In this document: piece by piece, positions 54,737-64,000 of the stretch
Layout of the letters: every line of letters begins with the position of its first letter
Numbering within the stretch: position 1 is the stretch's first letter
Assembly (NCBI RefSeq): GCF_000211475.1
Contig: NC_015474.1
Span: 1,178,001-1,242,000, forward strand
DNA: 64,000 nucleotides
Source of the DNA: Pyrococcus sp. NA2
Lineage (GTDB): Archaea > Methanobacteriota_B > Thermococci > Thermococcales > Thermococcaceae
Reading direction: 5' to 3'
The notes under the pieces: model-generated
Database searches by the model: none
Told to the model about the DNA's origin: nothing
The model's input: the letters and a program-made list of their open reading frames with translations, nothing else
Position numbers and translations under genes: made by a program

Positions 54737-56431
54737 TCAGTAGCGGGTCACAACTTTCGAGATATGTTCACCAGGTGGAACCATTGGCAGAACGTCATCT
54801 TCGGGATGAATTGGAACATCAATAACAGTGGGCACTTCAGACTTCATCCCCTCTTTAACGGCTTTGATGAGTTCATCCATAGTTTCGGCCCTGAATCCTT
54901 GAGCTCCATAAACCTCTGCAAGCTTTGCAAAATCAGGATTCTTCTTGTAGTACGTTGCAATATAGCGCCTATTGTAGAACATTCTCTGCCATTGAGCTAC
55001 CATCCCCAAAGAGGAGTTGTTAAAAATGACAACAATTACGGGAATGTCCTCATTAACGGCTGTTGCAAGTTCTCTTTCCGACATCATGAAGCTTCCGTCA
55101 CCAGCGATGTCAATAACGATTCTCTCAGGTTTTGCAACTTTTGCTCCAATTGCCGCTGGGAATCCGAACCCCATTGTTCCAAGGCCACCCGAAGTTAGGA
55201 ATGTTCTTGGCTTTAGGATTGGAAAGTATAGGGCAACCCACATCTGATTTTGACCGACTTCGGTTGCAACTATTGTGTCTGGTGGTAGAATCTTTCTCAA
55301 CTCTTTGAGAATTTCTGGAGGCCTCAAATAGTTGCCGTCTATTGGTACGAGCTCTTCTCTATATTTTTCTTTGAATTCCTTAACTTTTTGAAGCCATGGC
55401 CAGCTTTCCCTTTTCCTTACTCTCCTTTTAATTTCTTCATATATTGACCTGAGAACTCTCTTTGCATCTCCAATTATTCCAAGGTCAACCTTCACATTCT
55501 TGCCAACTTCCCTGGGATCTATGTCAATGTGTATTATCTTAGCATCAGGAGCAAAGTTTTCAAATTCGCTAACGGTTCTATCACTCCACCTCATTCCAAC
55601 GGCTATTATTAGGTCTGTCTCTGGAAGTAGTTTATTGGCGGCTATTCTGCCGTGCATTCCTAAGTTACCTACGTACAATGGATGATTTTCTGGAACTGCT
55701 CCCTTTCCCATGAACGTTGCCATGATTGGTATCAATAGATACTCAGCTATCGCGAGAACCTCATCCGTTGCTCCCGACCAAATGACACCCCCGCCGACTA
55801 TGAATACTGGTCTTTCGGCAGATAGTATCATATCAACGGCTTTCTTGACTTCTTCAGGACAAGCATCGAGTTTTGGAGGCTTCCAGGGATTTATTTCTTG
55901 AGAGATGTCTACGTCAAATTCAACTTCTCCTTCTCCAGTTTGAACATCTTTTGGGAAGTCTAGCAGAGTTGGTCCAGGTCTTCCAAGCATTGCAATTGTA
56001 AATGCCTTTTTAACTGCCTTTGGGACTTCTTCAGGTTTTCTTATCTGATAATTCCATTTTGTTATTGGCTTGGTTATGTTTATTATGTCCGTCTCTTGGA
56101 ATGCCATTTTGCCGATCATGTATGTAGGCACTTGTCCCGTTATAGCCACGATTGGAGAAGAGTCCATATAGGCCGTTGCAATACCGGTGACAAGGTTGGT
56201 TGCCCCAGGGCCTGAGGTAGTTATCGCAACACCAGGCTTTCCAGAGACTCTTGCATATCCATCTGCTGCATGTGCAGCACTCTGTTCATGCCTCGTTGTT
56301 ATATGCCTTATATTGCTATCCAGGAGCTCATCGAATACTGGCATTATACTTCCACCTATTATGCCAAACATGTGCTTTACTCCTTCCCTCTCCAGCGCCT
56401 TTACGAGGGCCCTTGCACCCGACATGGACAT
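54737..56431 (-). CDS. ilvB: acetolactate synthase large subunit
   Basis: 564 residues from ATG 56431 ([21 protein letters not shown] upstream). TPP-dependent: [15 protein letters not shown] with [17 protein letters not shown], Mg/TPP motif [18 protein letters not shown] and [14 protein letters not shown]/central domain intact. No small regulatory subunit gene (ilvH) is next to it. A longer frame exists from TTG 56497 but lacks conserved sequence. First structural gene of the operon, behind the leader ORF. Confidence 0.95.
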   Translation of the reverse strand: MSMSGARALVKALEREGVKHMFGIIGGSIMPVFDELLDSNIRHITTRHEQSAAHAADGYARVSGKPGVAITTSGPGATNLVTGIATAYMDSSPIVAITGQVPTYMIGKMAFQETDIINITKPITKWNYQIRKPEEVPKAVKKAFTIAMLGRPGPTLLDFPKDVQTGEGEVEFDVDISQEINPWKPPKLDACPEEVKKAVDMILSAERPVFIVGGGVIWSGATDEVLAIAEYLLIPIMATFMGKGAVPENHPLYVGNLGMHGRIAANKLLPETDLIIAVGMRWSDRTVSEFENFAPDAKIIHIDIDPREVGKNVKVDLGIIGDAKRVLRSIYEEIKRRVRKRESWPWLQKVKEFKEKYREELVPIDGNYLRPPEILKELRKILPPDTIVATEVGQNQMWVALYFPILKPRTFLTSGGLGTMGFGFPAAIGAKVAKPERIVIDIAGDGSFMMSERELATAVNEDIPVIVVIFNNSSLGMVAQWQRMFYNRRYIATYYKKNPDFAKLAEVYGAQGFRAETMDELIKAVKEGMKSEVPTVIDVPIHPEDDVLPMVPPGEHISKVVTRY

Positions 56432-56493
56432 GGAAACACCCCCAAGAAAGTTTTGAAGACCAAAAAGACGGTTAAAATGAATTGTGAGCGTGA

Positions 56494-56583
56494 TCAAGCC
56501 CTAATAATAATTATAATGATGACTAGGATGACAATAAGAAGAGTCTGTAAGATTGTTCTTGGATGGAGGTTTAGGGTGTTCAT
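56494..56583 (-). CDS. ilv leader peptide (candidate attenuator), 29 residues
   Basis: ATG at 56583, TGA at 56496-56494. The peptide begins MNTLNLHPRT, and residues 15-27 (LLIVILVIIIIII) are all branched-chain: 9 Ile, 6 Leu and 2 Val in 29 residues overall. It lies 63 bp before ilvB (ATG 56431) and only about 13 nt after the start site predicted from the TATA box at 56615-56629. Between it and ilvB is a T/C-rich stretch (about 56440-56480). Its composition and position match bacterial ilv leader peptides, whose translation senses charged Ile/Val/Leu tRNAs. An archaeal attenuation mechanism is inference. Confidence 0.7.
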   Translation of the reverse strand: MNTLNLHPRTILQTLLIVILVIIIIIIRA

Positions 56584-56614
56584 AGTTTATCCCAAGGTTT
56601 TGGTGTTATGTCAT

Positions 56615-56629
56615 CTTATAATAAATTTT
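56615..56629 (-). promoter_or_regulatory. TATA box of the ilv-leu operon
   Basis: On the minus strand AAAATTTATTATAAG, about 33-45 nt before the leader ATG. With the usual archaeal spacing the RNA would begin near 56596, so the leader ORF is nearly leaderless. Confidence 0.6.
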
Positions 56630-56745
56630 CGCTAATTTTGTTGAATTTTTGACAAATTGATAAATATTCTAAAAGCTAGAAAAATCTAGAAAAATCATGA
56701 AAATTTTAAATACATGAGGTTATTTCAAACAAGGTGACAAAGGTA

Positions 56746-57129
56746 TTAGTATCTGGCCATCATGTTTCTCAAAGCTATGTCAAGTATTAGATCATCGCTA
56801 ACCATGTCGATGATCGTGTAGAGTTCCGTTTTTGCCTCTCTTTCGTTCTTATCTTCAACTTTCACTATCCTATCATCGTTTGAGAGTACCCATTTCACTA
56901 TCAGGGCTTTCTTGTTCTTCTCTCCTTGAATTTCTAATAGAGCTACTCCATACGCTACTGCCCCCCACCAGTTGGCCTTAAAGCTGACTTTCCAGCCTTC
57001 CTTAGCTAGAGCTTTCTCAAGTTCTTGAATTAGGCTTGTTGGTCCGGATTTAGTTTTTGCTGTTATGCTTACCCATTTTCTTCCGTTCTCCACGGTTCTG
57101 ATCACATCCTTCAAGCCTTCAACGCCCAT
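56746..57129 (-). CDS. conserved protein of unknown function
   Basis: 127 residues from ATG 57129 (MGVEGLKDVIRTVENG; AGGTGG upstream). An alpha/beta protein: KWVSITAKTKSGPTSLIQEL, then WWGAVAYGVALLEIQG and LILDIALRNMMARY at the end. Length and strand pattern suggest a compact single domain. No family recognised. Own transcription unit between ilv and XPD. Confidence 0.6.
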   Translation of the reverse strand: MGVEGLKDVIRTVENGRKWVSITAKTKSGPTSLIQELEKALAKEGWKVSFKANWWGAVAYGVALLEIQGEKNKKALIVKWVLSNDDRIVKVEDKNEREAKTELYTIIDMVSDDLILDIALRNMMARY

Positions 57130-57144
57130 ACAGACCACCTCCAA

Positions 57145-57484
57145 GGGAGTTCAACAACAAAAGGAAAAAGCACAAGGAAGAGCATGATACAAACTTAAAT
57201 GCTTGAAAATGTCTTCAAGCTATAATGATAATGAGAATAATAAGAATAGTAACAACTATGTTGTTAAGGATGTTAGCATGAGACTGTGAAAGGTTGAGCT
57301 TATTGTTATTCAGCATCATTGCAGAGGAAAGGTGCATTTAATGTATATAAATTTTTTGACCTATATTTGGATGATCATACAAAAATTTAAGGACATGTAA
57401 TGACAGCGTTGGGGATGTGTATTGTCTCTTGTTCATCTCCCCAATTGATTTAAATTTGAGAAAGGTTAGAATTTTAAGGAGGTT
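57145..57484. other. 340-bp intergenic region before XPD
   Basis: Contains a TATA-like AAACTTAAATGC (57191-57202) shared by both directions, a tiny ORF (57225-57281), the stronger TATA-like ATGTATATAAATT near 57340-57352, and AAGGAGGTTG before XPD. No gene of normal size. No stable hairpins seen. Confidence 0.5.
57225..57281 (+). CDS. 18-residue leader-like ORF
   Basis: ATG at 57225, TGA at 57279-57281. The peptide MIMRIIRIVTTMLLRMLA is rich in Ile, Leu and Met, and lies about 25-30 bp after a TATA-like element at 57191-57202, so it may be leaderless. No amino acid gene follows on the plus strand; the next gene is XPD, 204 bp on. It may be chance or a relic. Confidence 0.3.
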   Translation: MIMRIIRIVTTMLLRMLA

Positions 57485-57487
57485 GTG

Positions 57488-59404
57488 ATGCTCGAATACT
57501 TTCCCTATAAAACCCTCAGACCAAATCAGAAGGAGTTTATAGAGCTCGTTAGAGAGAGCGTTAGGAAAGGTGAAAACATAATAATTGAGGCTCCCACAGG
57601 TTTTGGGAAGACAATTAGCGTTTTAGCTGGTGTTCTGCCTTATGCAATATCCTTGGGATATAAGGTTATTTACCTTGCTAGAACGCACAAGCAGATGGAT
57701 AGAGTCATAGAAGAGCTGAAGATGATTAGGGAAATAGCTAGGGTAAGTGGAATAGAATTTAGAAGTAGGCGAGATCTCTGCCTTCACACTTACTTGAAGA
57801 ACTTTGCACAAGATGCTTATACAAGCATGATCGTATGTAAAACGCTTAGAAAACTTGGGAAATGCAAATTCTTTGAAAATATAAAGGAGAAGAAAGATAG
57901 TGTAAGAGAGATAATAGAGTTCTTCCTGGAAAGTCCGTCTTTTCCCTGGGAGGTCATTGAATATTCAAGCCTCCTAGAATTGTGTCCATATGAGGTAACG
58001 AGAAAAGTTGGTGAGAAAGCAAATGTTATCGTGGCAAGCTACCTCTACATGATAAATCCCTGGATCAGGCAGGCCTTTATGGAGAGCCTTGGACTTGACT
58101 ACAGTGACCTCATAGTGATATTTGATGAGGCTCATAACATACCCGATCAGGCGATCTCAGCTTTGAGTGATAGGTTGAGCATAAGGACAATTGAGAGGGC
58201 AATAAAAGAAGCCGAGGAATACGGAGAGAAAGATATAGCAAATTTCCTTTCAATATTCCTCAGAGGGCTGGAGATACTCTACAGGGAGAAGCTAGAGAAT
58301 TATGAGATTCAAGAGGTGCCACTATCCCCAATGGAGATATTTTCACATGTAGCTTCAATTCTCGGATTTGAGACAAGGGATATACTAATGGTTCTAAATG
58401 ATATGGTCGAGATAGGGGATGCAATAAGAGAGGACAGGATAGAGAGAAACTTACCTCCGAGAAGTTACATCGGTAGAACTGGAGAGTTTCTCCTTAACTG
58501 GCTTTCCCTTATGGACAGATCCGATTACATTCACTTATTTAGCAAAGAGAGAGGGCCAGCCTTGGAGTTAGTTGCCCTTGATCCCTCGATTGCACTGGAT
58601 TTTTTGAACGATGTTCATTCGGCGATATTCATGTCTGGAACCTTAACTCCCCTTGAAGCGTTTAGAGACATAATCGGAGTTCAGGCTAAACTTAAGAAGT
58701 TTCCAAGGATTGTTAAGTCTGAAAATGCAATAGTTCTAGTTGCGAGAGATGTCTCAACTAGAGGAGAAGAGAGGACCCCTGCTCTTTATAAAAAACTTGC
58801 CGAGTACGTCTTTGAAGCGGTCAAGATCATCCCAAAGAACGTTGGAGTCTTTACGGCATCTTATGAAGTCCTGGAGGGTCTTTTATCTACGAACGTACAT
58901 ATAAAAATTGAGGAGGAGATTGGGAAGAGGGTCTTCATAGAGAAGAGGGATGCTAGCTCAGCCGAGAACGATGCGATGGTTGCTGAGTTCAAGGCTGAAG
59001 CTAAAGGTAGGGGAGGAGTTCTCTTTGGAGTGATGGGTGGAAGGAACAGTGAGGGGCAAGATTACAGTGGAGACGAGATGAATGGTGTCGTTCTAGTGGG
59101 TATTCCCTACGCGAAGCCAACACCAAGGGTTCAGGCCCAGATAAGGTATTATGAAAAGAAGTTCCCTGGTAAGGGAAGGTATTATGGTTACCTCCTCCCA
59201 GCCCATAGAAAACTTGCTCAAGCAGCTGGTAGGGTGCACAGAAGTGAGGAGGAGAGGGGTAGCATAGTGATACTTGATTACAGGGTTCTCTGGAATACAG
59301 TTAAAAGGGATCTCCCCGATTGGATTGTTGAGGCAATTCAACCGGTGACGTTACCCCTGATGAGGATTAAGCTGAGGAGGTTCTGGAATGAAAAAGCTGG
59401 CTGA
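57488..59404 (+). CDS. xpd: XPD/Rad3-family iron-sulfur DNA helicase
   Basis: 638 residues from ATG 57488 (a GTG one codon before is also possible). Walker A EAPTGFGKTISVLAG (near residue 35), DEAH box IFDEAHNIPD (near 212), and the iron-sulfur cysteines in RRDLCLH, IVCKTLRKLGKC and LELCPYEV (residues about 98-168). Helicase motifs V and VI: RNSEGQDYSGDEM, QAAGRVHRSEEERG. 5'-3' helicase of repair and replication. Complete. Last codons overlap the next gene. Confidence 0.93.
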   Translation: MLEYFPYKTLRPNQKEFIELVRESVRKGENIIIEAPTGFGKTISVLAGVLPYAISLGYKVIYLARTHKQMDRVIEELKMIREIARVSGIEFRSRRDLCLHTYLKNFAQDAYTSMIVCKTLRKLGKCKFFENIKEKKDSVREIIEFFLESPSFPWEVIEYSSLLELCPYEVTRKVGEKANVIVASYLYMINPWIRQAFMESLGLDYSDLIVIFDEAHNIPDQAISALSDRLSIRTIERAIKEAEEYGEKDIANFLSIFLRGLEILYREKLENYEIQEVPLSPMEIFSHVASILGFETRDILMVLNDMVEIGDAIREDRIERNLPPRSYIGRTGEFLLNWLSLMDRSDYIHLFSKERGPALELVALDPSIALDFLNDVHSAIFMSGTLTPLEAFRDIIGVQAKLKKFPRIVKSENAIVLVARDVSTRGEERTPALYKKLAEYVFEAVKIIPKNVGVFTASYEVLEGLLSTNVHIKIEEEIGKRVFIEKRDASSAENDAMVAEFKAEAKGRGGVLFGVMGGRNSEGQDYSGDEMNGVVLVGIPYAKPTPRVQAQIRYYEKKFPGKGRYYGYLLPAHRKLAQAAGRVHRSEEERGSIVILDYRVLWNTVKRDLPDWIVEAIQPVTLPLMRIKLRRFWNEKAG

Positions 59405-59618
59405 AATTGCGATAAACATTGGGGAGTCGATTGTACTGGGATGGTTCGTCTATGCCCTTTCGTATCAAAACTATCTCCTCTATAAGTGGCATAGGGGAAT
59501 TCCATTACCCTCAAAATTACCCTTTGTAGCTCTGGGCATTGTCTCAGCACTTATCTTCCTCACATGGAAGTATAGGGGGTGTTTAGAATGTGTAAGGAGG
59601 AAGTTGAAAGAACTTTAG
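59388..59618 (+). CDS. small two-helix membrane protein
   Basis: 76 residues: two hydrophobic segments ([18 protein letters not shown] and [15 protein letters not shown]) with a basic C-terminus ([14 protein letters not shown]). Starts 17 bp before the XPD stop and ends 31 bp inside the NDK gene, so it is coupled on both sides. Function unknown. Confidence 0.6.
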   Translation: MKKLAEIAINIGESIVLGWFVYALSYQNYLLYKWHRGIPLPSKLPFVALGIVSALIFLTWKYRGCLECVRRKLKEL

Positions 59619-60067
59619 TTATTATAAAGCCAGATGCTGTTGTCAGGGGATTGATAGGAGAAATAATTAGCAGGTTTGAAAGGAAAGGACTGAAGATAGT
59701 TGGAATGAAGATGATGTGGATAAGCAGGGAACTTGCGGAGAAGCATTACGAGGAGCATAGGAACAAACCATTCTTTGAGGCTTTGGTCAACTACATAACG
59801 AAAACGCCAGTTGTCGTCATGGTCGTTGAGGGAAGATGTGCAATAGAGGTTGTTAGGAAGATGGCAGGAGCTACCGATCCGAAGGATGCAGAGCCCGGAA
59901 CGATTAGAGGTGACCTGGCTCTCGATATAAGCGATGCGATATGCAATGTCATTCATGCTAGCGATTCAAAAGAAAGTGCAGAAAGAGAGATAAGCCTGTT
60001 CTTCAAGCCTGAAGAGATATTTGATTATCCAAAGGCCGCCGATTGGTTCTATAGGAAAGGTATTTAA
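59588..60067 (+). CDS. ndk: nucleoside diphosphate kinase
   Basis: 159 residues from ATG 59588 ([27 protein letters not shown] upstream). Phosphorylated His is in NVIHASDS; nucleotide site [18 protein letters not shown]. Makes NTPs from NDPs. The gene lies between a small membrane protein and threonyl-tRNA synthetase. Confidence 0.96.
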   Translation: MCKEEVERTLVIIKPDAVVRGLIGEIISRFERKGLKIVGMKMMWISRELAEKHYEEHRNKPFFEALVNYITKTPVVVMVVEGRCAIEVVRKMAGATDPKDAEPGTIRGDLALDISDAICNVIHASDSKESAEREISLFFKPEEIFDYPKAADWFYRKGI

Positions 60068-60101
60068 AAATGGGGGATGTAGGGAAAGGAAGGTGATAAT
60101 T

Positions 60102-61979
60102 ATGAGGATGCTCCTTATCCATAGTGACTACATAGAATACGAGGTCAAAGACAAGGCCATAAAGAATCCTGAGCCAATTAGCGATGAAGAGAAGAAGGGA
60201 AGAATGGATGAGGTTCTAGTTGCATTCATAAGCGTTGAGAAGGTTGACGAGAAGAATCCAGATGAGGTCGTTGATAAAGCCATCGAGGAGATAATCAAGG
60301 TTGCTGGGCAGGTCAAGGCAGAGAACATATTCGTTTATCCATTTGCTCACCTAAGCAGTGAACTCGCAAAGCCCTCAACTGCCCAGGAAGTTCTAAGAAA
60401 GATATACGAGGGAATTAAGAACAGAGGATACAAAGTTGGAAAGGCTCCCTTTGGATACTATAAGGCGTTCAAGATAAGCTGCAAAGGTCACCCACTTGCA
60501 GAGCTAAGCAGAACAATAGTTCCAGAAGCGGCTAAAGAAGAGGAAGTGCCAGAAGCTTTAAAGAAGGAAGAAAAGGAACTTGTCAGCTACTGGTACATAT
60601 TAACTCCGGAAGGAGAGTTGATAGAGGTTGACAAGTTCGACTTCACGGGCTACGAGAACCTGAGGAAGTTTGCGAACTATGAGATAAGCAAGAGTAGGAT
60701 AGCCGAGAAGGAACCACCACACGTTAAGCTAATGCTCGAGCATGAATTAGTGGATTATGAACCAGGAAGCGATCCAGGAAACTTGAGGTACTATCCAAAG
60801 GGTAGGCTAATAAAGTCACTCCTCGAGCAGTACGTTACCGAGAAGGTCATAGAGTACGGTGCCATGGAAGTTGAAACCCCCGTCATGTATGACTTCGAGC
60901 ATCCAGCCCTTGAGAAGTATCTAAATCGTTTCCCAGCTAGACAGTACATAGTTCTAAGTGGAGACAAGAGGTACTTCCTTAGGTTCGCAGCCTGCTTCGG
61001 TCAGTTCCTCATAAGCAAGGATGCCGTGATAAGCTATAAGCATTTGCCGCTTAGAATGTACGAGTTAACTAGATATTCTTTCAGGAGGGAGAAGAGAGGG
61101 GAACTATCCGGATTGAGGAGATTAAGGGCCTTCACGATGCCCGATATGCATACGCTAGCTAAGGATCTTGAGCAGGCTAAAGAGGAGTTCAAGAAGCAGT
61201 TCAAACTTAGCATGGAGGTTCTGGAAGGAGTTGGGCTAACCCCTGATGATTACGAAGTTGCAATAAGATTTACTGAGGACTTCTGGAAGGAGAACAGAGA
61301 TTTCATAATTGAACTCGTTAAGCTGATTGGAAAGCCGGTTCTGATAGAGATGTGGAAGCAGAGGTTCTTCTACTTCATCTTGAAGTTCGAGTTCAACTTC
61401 GTTGATAACCTGGATAAGGCCGCAGCCTTGAGCACGGTACAAATTGACGTTGAAAACGCTGAGAGGTTTGGAATAAAGTATTACGATGAGAACGGTGAGG
61501 AAAGGTATCCCTTAATTCTTCACTGCTCCCCCAGCGGTGCAATCGAGAGGGTAATGTACGCGATCCTCGAAAAGCAGGCAAAGCTTATGCAACAGGGTAA
61601 GAAGCCAATGCTCCCAGTATGGCTAAGCCCAATTCAGGTGAGAGTTATTCCAGTTAGCAATGATTTCCTAGATTATGCACTCTACGTCGCTGGTAAGCTG
61701 GAAGGAGCTAAGATAAGGGTCGACGTTGACGATGAGGATGAGAGGTTGAACAAGAAGATAAGGAGAGCTGAGAAGGAATGGATACCTTACATAGTCGTAG
61801 TTGGGGCTAAGGAAAAGGAGACCGGCACTATAATGGTGAGGAGAAGAGAAGATGGAAAGCAGTATGAGACGAGGATTGAAGAGTTGATAAGGGAAATCAA
61901 AGAGAAAACAGAGGGCTTCCCCTACAAGCCAAGACCCCTACCATTGCTCCTTTCAAAGAGGCCAAAGTTCAGGGGATGA
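60102..61979 (+). CDS. thrS: threonyl-tRNA synthetase (archaeal type)
   Basis: 625 residues from ATG 60102 ([23 protein letters not shown] upstream). The N-terminal about 140 residues form the archaeal DTD-like editing domain that removes serine. The class II catalytic core has [30 protein letters not shown] and the motif-3-type [14 protein letters not shown], with zinc ligands Cys/His (ACFGQ, LHCSPSG). The anticodon domain follows ([13 protein letters not shown] onward). Complete. Ends 58 bp into the convergent MFS gene. Confidence 0.95.
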   Translation: MRMLLIHSDYIEYEVKDKAIKNPEPISDEEKKGRMDEVLVAFISVEKVDEKNPDEVVDKAIEEIIKVAGQVKAENIFVYPFAHLSSELAKPSTAQEVLRKIYEGIKNRGYKVGKAPFGYYKAFKISCKGHPLAELSRTIVPEAAKEEEVPEALKKEEKELVSYWYILTPEGELIEVDKFDFTGYENLRKFANYEISKSRIAEKEPPHVKLMLEHELVDYEPGSDPGNLRYYPKGRLIKSLLEQYVTEKVIEYGAMEVETPVMYDFEHPALEKYLNRFPARQYIVLSGDKRYFLRFAACFGQFLISKDAVISYKHLPLRMYELTRYSFRREKRGELSGLRRLRAFTMPDMHTLAKDLEQAKEEFKKQFKLSMEVLEGVGLTPDDYEVAIRFTEDFWKENRDFIIELVKLIGKPVLIEMWKQRFFYFILKFEFNFVDNLDKAAALSTVQIDVENAERFGIKYYDENGEERYPLILHCSPSGAIERVMYAILEKQAKLMQQGKKPMLPVWLSPIQVRVIPVSNDFLDYALYVAGKLEGAKIRVDVDDEDERLNKKIRRAEKEWIPYIVVVGAKEKETGTIMVRRREDGKQYETRIEELIREIKEKTEGFPYKPRPLPLLLSKRPKFRG

Positions 61980-63235
61980 CCTCCCTTAACCTTTTTTGAT
62001 GCAATATACATCGCTGGGATCATCGCGCTAAGGCCAAAGGCAATATCCGCCTGTATGCCAAAGTTCGATGTTACGTATCCCCCTCCAAAACTTCCAATTA
62101 TAGCTCCAGTGGAGCATACTAGGTTATAGGAGCCAAACATTTTCCCTCTTTTGCTTTCAGGAGTTTTAGATGAAATTATTGAAGAGGAGGAAACGCTTAC
62201 TATGGCCCAGCTGTAACCGAGGATGATGTAGGTGATTATGGATGCTACAAGGAATGTCCCTGGAGGCAATAGTGTTGTAACTAAAATTCCTCCAAGTCCG
62301 AGGCCTCTTAGCAGTAAACCCGATGCATAATTTAGTAAACCTGTACCTATTATCGAGTTTGCAACTCTCTGGTACGTTAGGGCAGATGTTATGGAGCTCG
62401 AGATGCTGACCAAATACAATGTCTCGCCATCAAGTCCCTTATCCCTGGCTAATGTTGGGAATTGGGTCATGACTGCCATTGAGCCTAGCCAAAATAGAAA
62501 CGAAGATAGGAAGACTATTTTGACCTCTTCATCTTTGAAACTGGGTTTGGTGAGTGATATTTTCCGTGGATTAAATGTGAAGAGTGCTGGAAGTGAGAAT
62601 CTAGCACCTTTTATGTGCAAAGGGGCCTCTCTAATTACTTTTATCGTTAGGATTCCAGATACAATTCCCATACTTCCCAGGATTAGGATTGCAATTTTCG
62701 GATTTGCTAGGGTTATGAGGAGAAGTCCAAGGATTAGACCGCCGACCCATCCCAAACCTCCGAGTTTGTTGAATTTTCCAATTGCTCCATTGACTTCATA
62801 TCTCCTGAACTCCCTGGAGATTAAAGCTAAAGGCAAGGGTATTGTTGCCGCCAAGAAGAACATGTAGAGGACGTTCATTAAAATGATCCAGGTTATTGAG
62901 GTGTCAATGTTCATAACCAATGCCGAGAATGAACTTCCAAGTATTCCAGCGATTAAAAATATCTTCCTTCTCTTCAATCTATCGCTGAGTCTGCCCCAGA
63001 ATACACCTCCAATCATTGAGGCGAGGCTTCCTAACCCACTTGCAAGTCCAATATCTCCAGGACTTCCTCCTTCATTAACGATCATCGTTGGTATCAAGGG
63101 GGCCATTCCACCCGAAAATACCTTGAATGGAATGAATGAATAAAACCACTTACCCTTCTTTGTGGCCTTATGGGAATATTTTGCCTTTTCCCTTGATTTA
63201 AGCATGACTATAGTCTGCTTCCTCATATTTTCCAC
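61922..63235 (-). CDS. MFS transporter
   Basis: 437 residues, 12 hydrophobic segments. The MFS loop motif [18 protein letters not shown] (near residue 90) is clear. A basic N-terminus ([17 protein letters not shown]) precedes segment 1. Resembles sugar/drug permeases; substrate unknown. Its last 19 residues overlap thrS on the other strand. TATA-like TTTATATAC upstream near 63262-63270. Confidence 0.85.
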   Translation of the reverse strand: MENMRKQTIVMLKSREKAKYSHKATKKGKWFYSFIPFKVFSGGMAPLIPTMIVNEGGSPGDIGLASGLGSLASMIGGVFWGRLSDRLKRRKIFLIAGILGSSFSALVMNIDTSITWIILMNVLYMFFLAATIPLPLALISREFRRYEVNGAIGKFNKLGGLGWVGGLILGLLLITLANPKIAILILGSMGIVSGILTIKVIREAPLHIKGARFSLPALFTFNPRKISLTKPSFKDEEVKIVFLSSFLFWLGSMAVMTQFPTLARDKGLDGETLYLVSISSSITSALTYQRVANSIIGTGLLNYASGLLLRGLGLGGILVTTLLPPGTFLVASIITYIILGYSWAIVSVSSSSIISSKTPESKRGKMFGSYNLVCSTGAIIGSFGGGYVTSNFGIQADIAFGLSAMIPAMYIASKKVKGGHPLNFGLFERSNGRGLGL

Positions 63236-63375
63236 CAGTGTTGAAGGGGGCCGATGTCATCTGAGTATATAAACTCTTCGAAAGAGGTATTAAAAATGAA
63301 TGACTTTATAAAGAAGAGAAGCCATTTCAACAACGTTAATTGAAAAATAATAAAGAAGGTGGCACAGCTGGATAT

Positions 63376-64000
63376 TTAAGGTTTTGCAAGATCATTAAAT
63401 AGTTTTCTCAAGTTCCTCTTAAATGGAGGCCAAACGACACCTCTATCGGTTATTATTCCAGTTAAATACTTATGAGGCGTCACATCGAATGCTGGGTTAT
63501 AAACTGGAACGTCAGGAGCTATCTTGCAGCCCCCACATGTCAAAACTTCCTCTGGAGACCTCTCTTCAATGGGTATCTCCTTTCCGTTCTTCAGATTCAT
63601 GTCTATACTTGAGAGCGGAGCAACGGCAAAGAATGGTATTCCATGTTCCCTAGCTAACACCGCTAGCATGTACGTTCCTATCTTATTTGCAAAGTCACCA
63701 TTAGCAACTATTCTATCTGCTCCAACTATTACCGCATCAACCAACCCCTGTTGCATTACGAATGCTGCTGCATTGTCAACTATCAACTTAACGTTCAGGC
63801 CATCGTAGCTATATTCCCAAGCTGATAGTCTGGCTCCCTGGAGAACGGGTCTCGTCTCGTCTAGCCATAGAAGTTTTAGCGTTCCCTCTTTATGCATCAC
63901 TCTCACGACGGCTCCAACTGTTCCAAGATGGACTGTAGCTAAGCTACCCGCATTACAGTGCGTTAGAATATTACCTTCTGGAAGAACTTCAGCTCCATAG
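63376..64000 (-). CDS. mtnA: methylthioribose-1-phosphate isomerase, 5' end outside window
   Basis: The frame is open to the window edge. It contains the catalytic-Cys motif ILTHCNAGSLATV (about 63935-63975), the Asp motif VDAVIVGADRIVANGDFANKIGTY in pieces, and IPFFAVAPLSSIDM. Family: isomerises MTR-1-P to ribulose-1-P in methionine salvage (or related ribose-1,5-bisphosphate isomerisation in archaea). The first about 140 residues are missing only because the window ends. Confidence 0.9.
   Translation of the reverse strand, partial: YGAEVLPEGNILTHCNAGSLATVHLGTVGAVVRVMHKEGTLKLLWLDETRPVLQGARLSAWEYSYDGLNVKLIVDNAAAFVMQQGLVDAVIVGADRIVANGDFANKIGTYMLAVLAREHGIPFFAVAPLSSIDMNLKNGKEIPIEERSPEEVLTCGGCKIAPDVPVYNPAFDVTPHKYLTGIITDRGVVWPPFKRNLRKLFNDLAKP

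Overview
The window is chromosomal DNA of a hyperthermophilic euryarchaeon of the Thermococcales, almost certainly a Pyrococcus. The reasons are the duplicated 2-oxoacid ferredoxin oxidoreductase cluster (shared gamma subunit plus two delta-alpha-beta sets), Cdc48 next to it, a PCNA that reads like the Pyrococcus proteins (closest in my memory to P. abyssi, not identical to P. furiosus), archaeal TFS, GINS and XPD, leaderless or GGTGA-preceded genes, and GC-rich stable RNAs in AT-rich DNA. The species assignment is inference.

Layout. 1-5.1 kb: a probable H/ACA guide RNA, riboflavin kinase, endonuclease V, translin, then TFS, PCNA and GINS15 (transcription and replication) and an MFS transporter. 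5.2-11.4 kb: intron-containing tRNA-Trp, aspartate racemase, cobalamin adenosyltransferase, a transglutaminase-like lipoprotein, a two-gene LysO-type exporter, a hydrogenase-maturation-type protease, and a DUF35/thiolase/HMG-CoA synthase set feeding the mevalonate pathway. 11.6-17.3 kb: the gamma, VOR and POR operon. 17.3-20.6 kb: an RNase H-fold-like protein and Cdc48. 20.8-21.7 kb: decayed small secreted and membrane protein genes.

21.68-43.81 kb is an integrated element bounded by 47-bp direct repeats that match the 3' half of tRNA-Val(GAC). Its unit length is about 22.1 kb. The SSV-type tyrosine integrase is split by integration into int(C) at the left end and int(N) at the right end, next to the intact tRNA. 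A long rightward operon encodes surface and secreted proteins, several tiny multi-pass membrane proteins, a lipoprotein, and a HerA/FtsK-like ATPase with an unusual Walker A. A second operon encodes ribbon-helix-helix proteins and an MCM helicase, preceded by a nested inverted-repeat region that looks like a replication origin. A structured non-coding RNA, an operator pair and an AbrB-like regulator lie between the two. I read it as a spindle-shaped-virus-like provirus (PAV1/TPV1 type is the analogy), but no capsid identity can be proven here.

43.8-47.3 kb: tRNA-Val and tRNA-Ala, two HEPN-MNT modules (one with a damaged MNT), a GNAT enzyme, remnants that look like IS200/IS605-family ends, and a broken archaeal ATPase gene. 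47.3-56.6 kb: the branched-chain amino acid operon on the minus strand, transcribed ilvB-ilvC-leuA'-leuC-leuD-leuB-cimA-ilvD. Two things stand out. The leuA gene has lost its whole catalytic barrel by an internal in-frame deletion. Just upstream of ilvB, near the predicted transcript start, is a 29-codon ORF with 13 consecutive branched-chain residues, strongly resembling the leader peptides of bacterial ilv attenuators. 56.7-64 kb: a conserved small protein, XPD helicase, a small membrane protein, NDK, threonyl-tRNA synthetase, an MFS transporter and a 5'-truncated (window edge) methylthioribose-1-phosphate isomerase.
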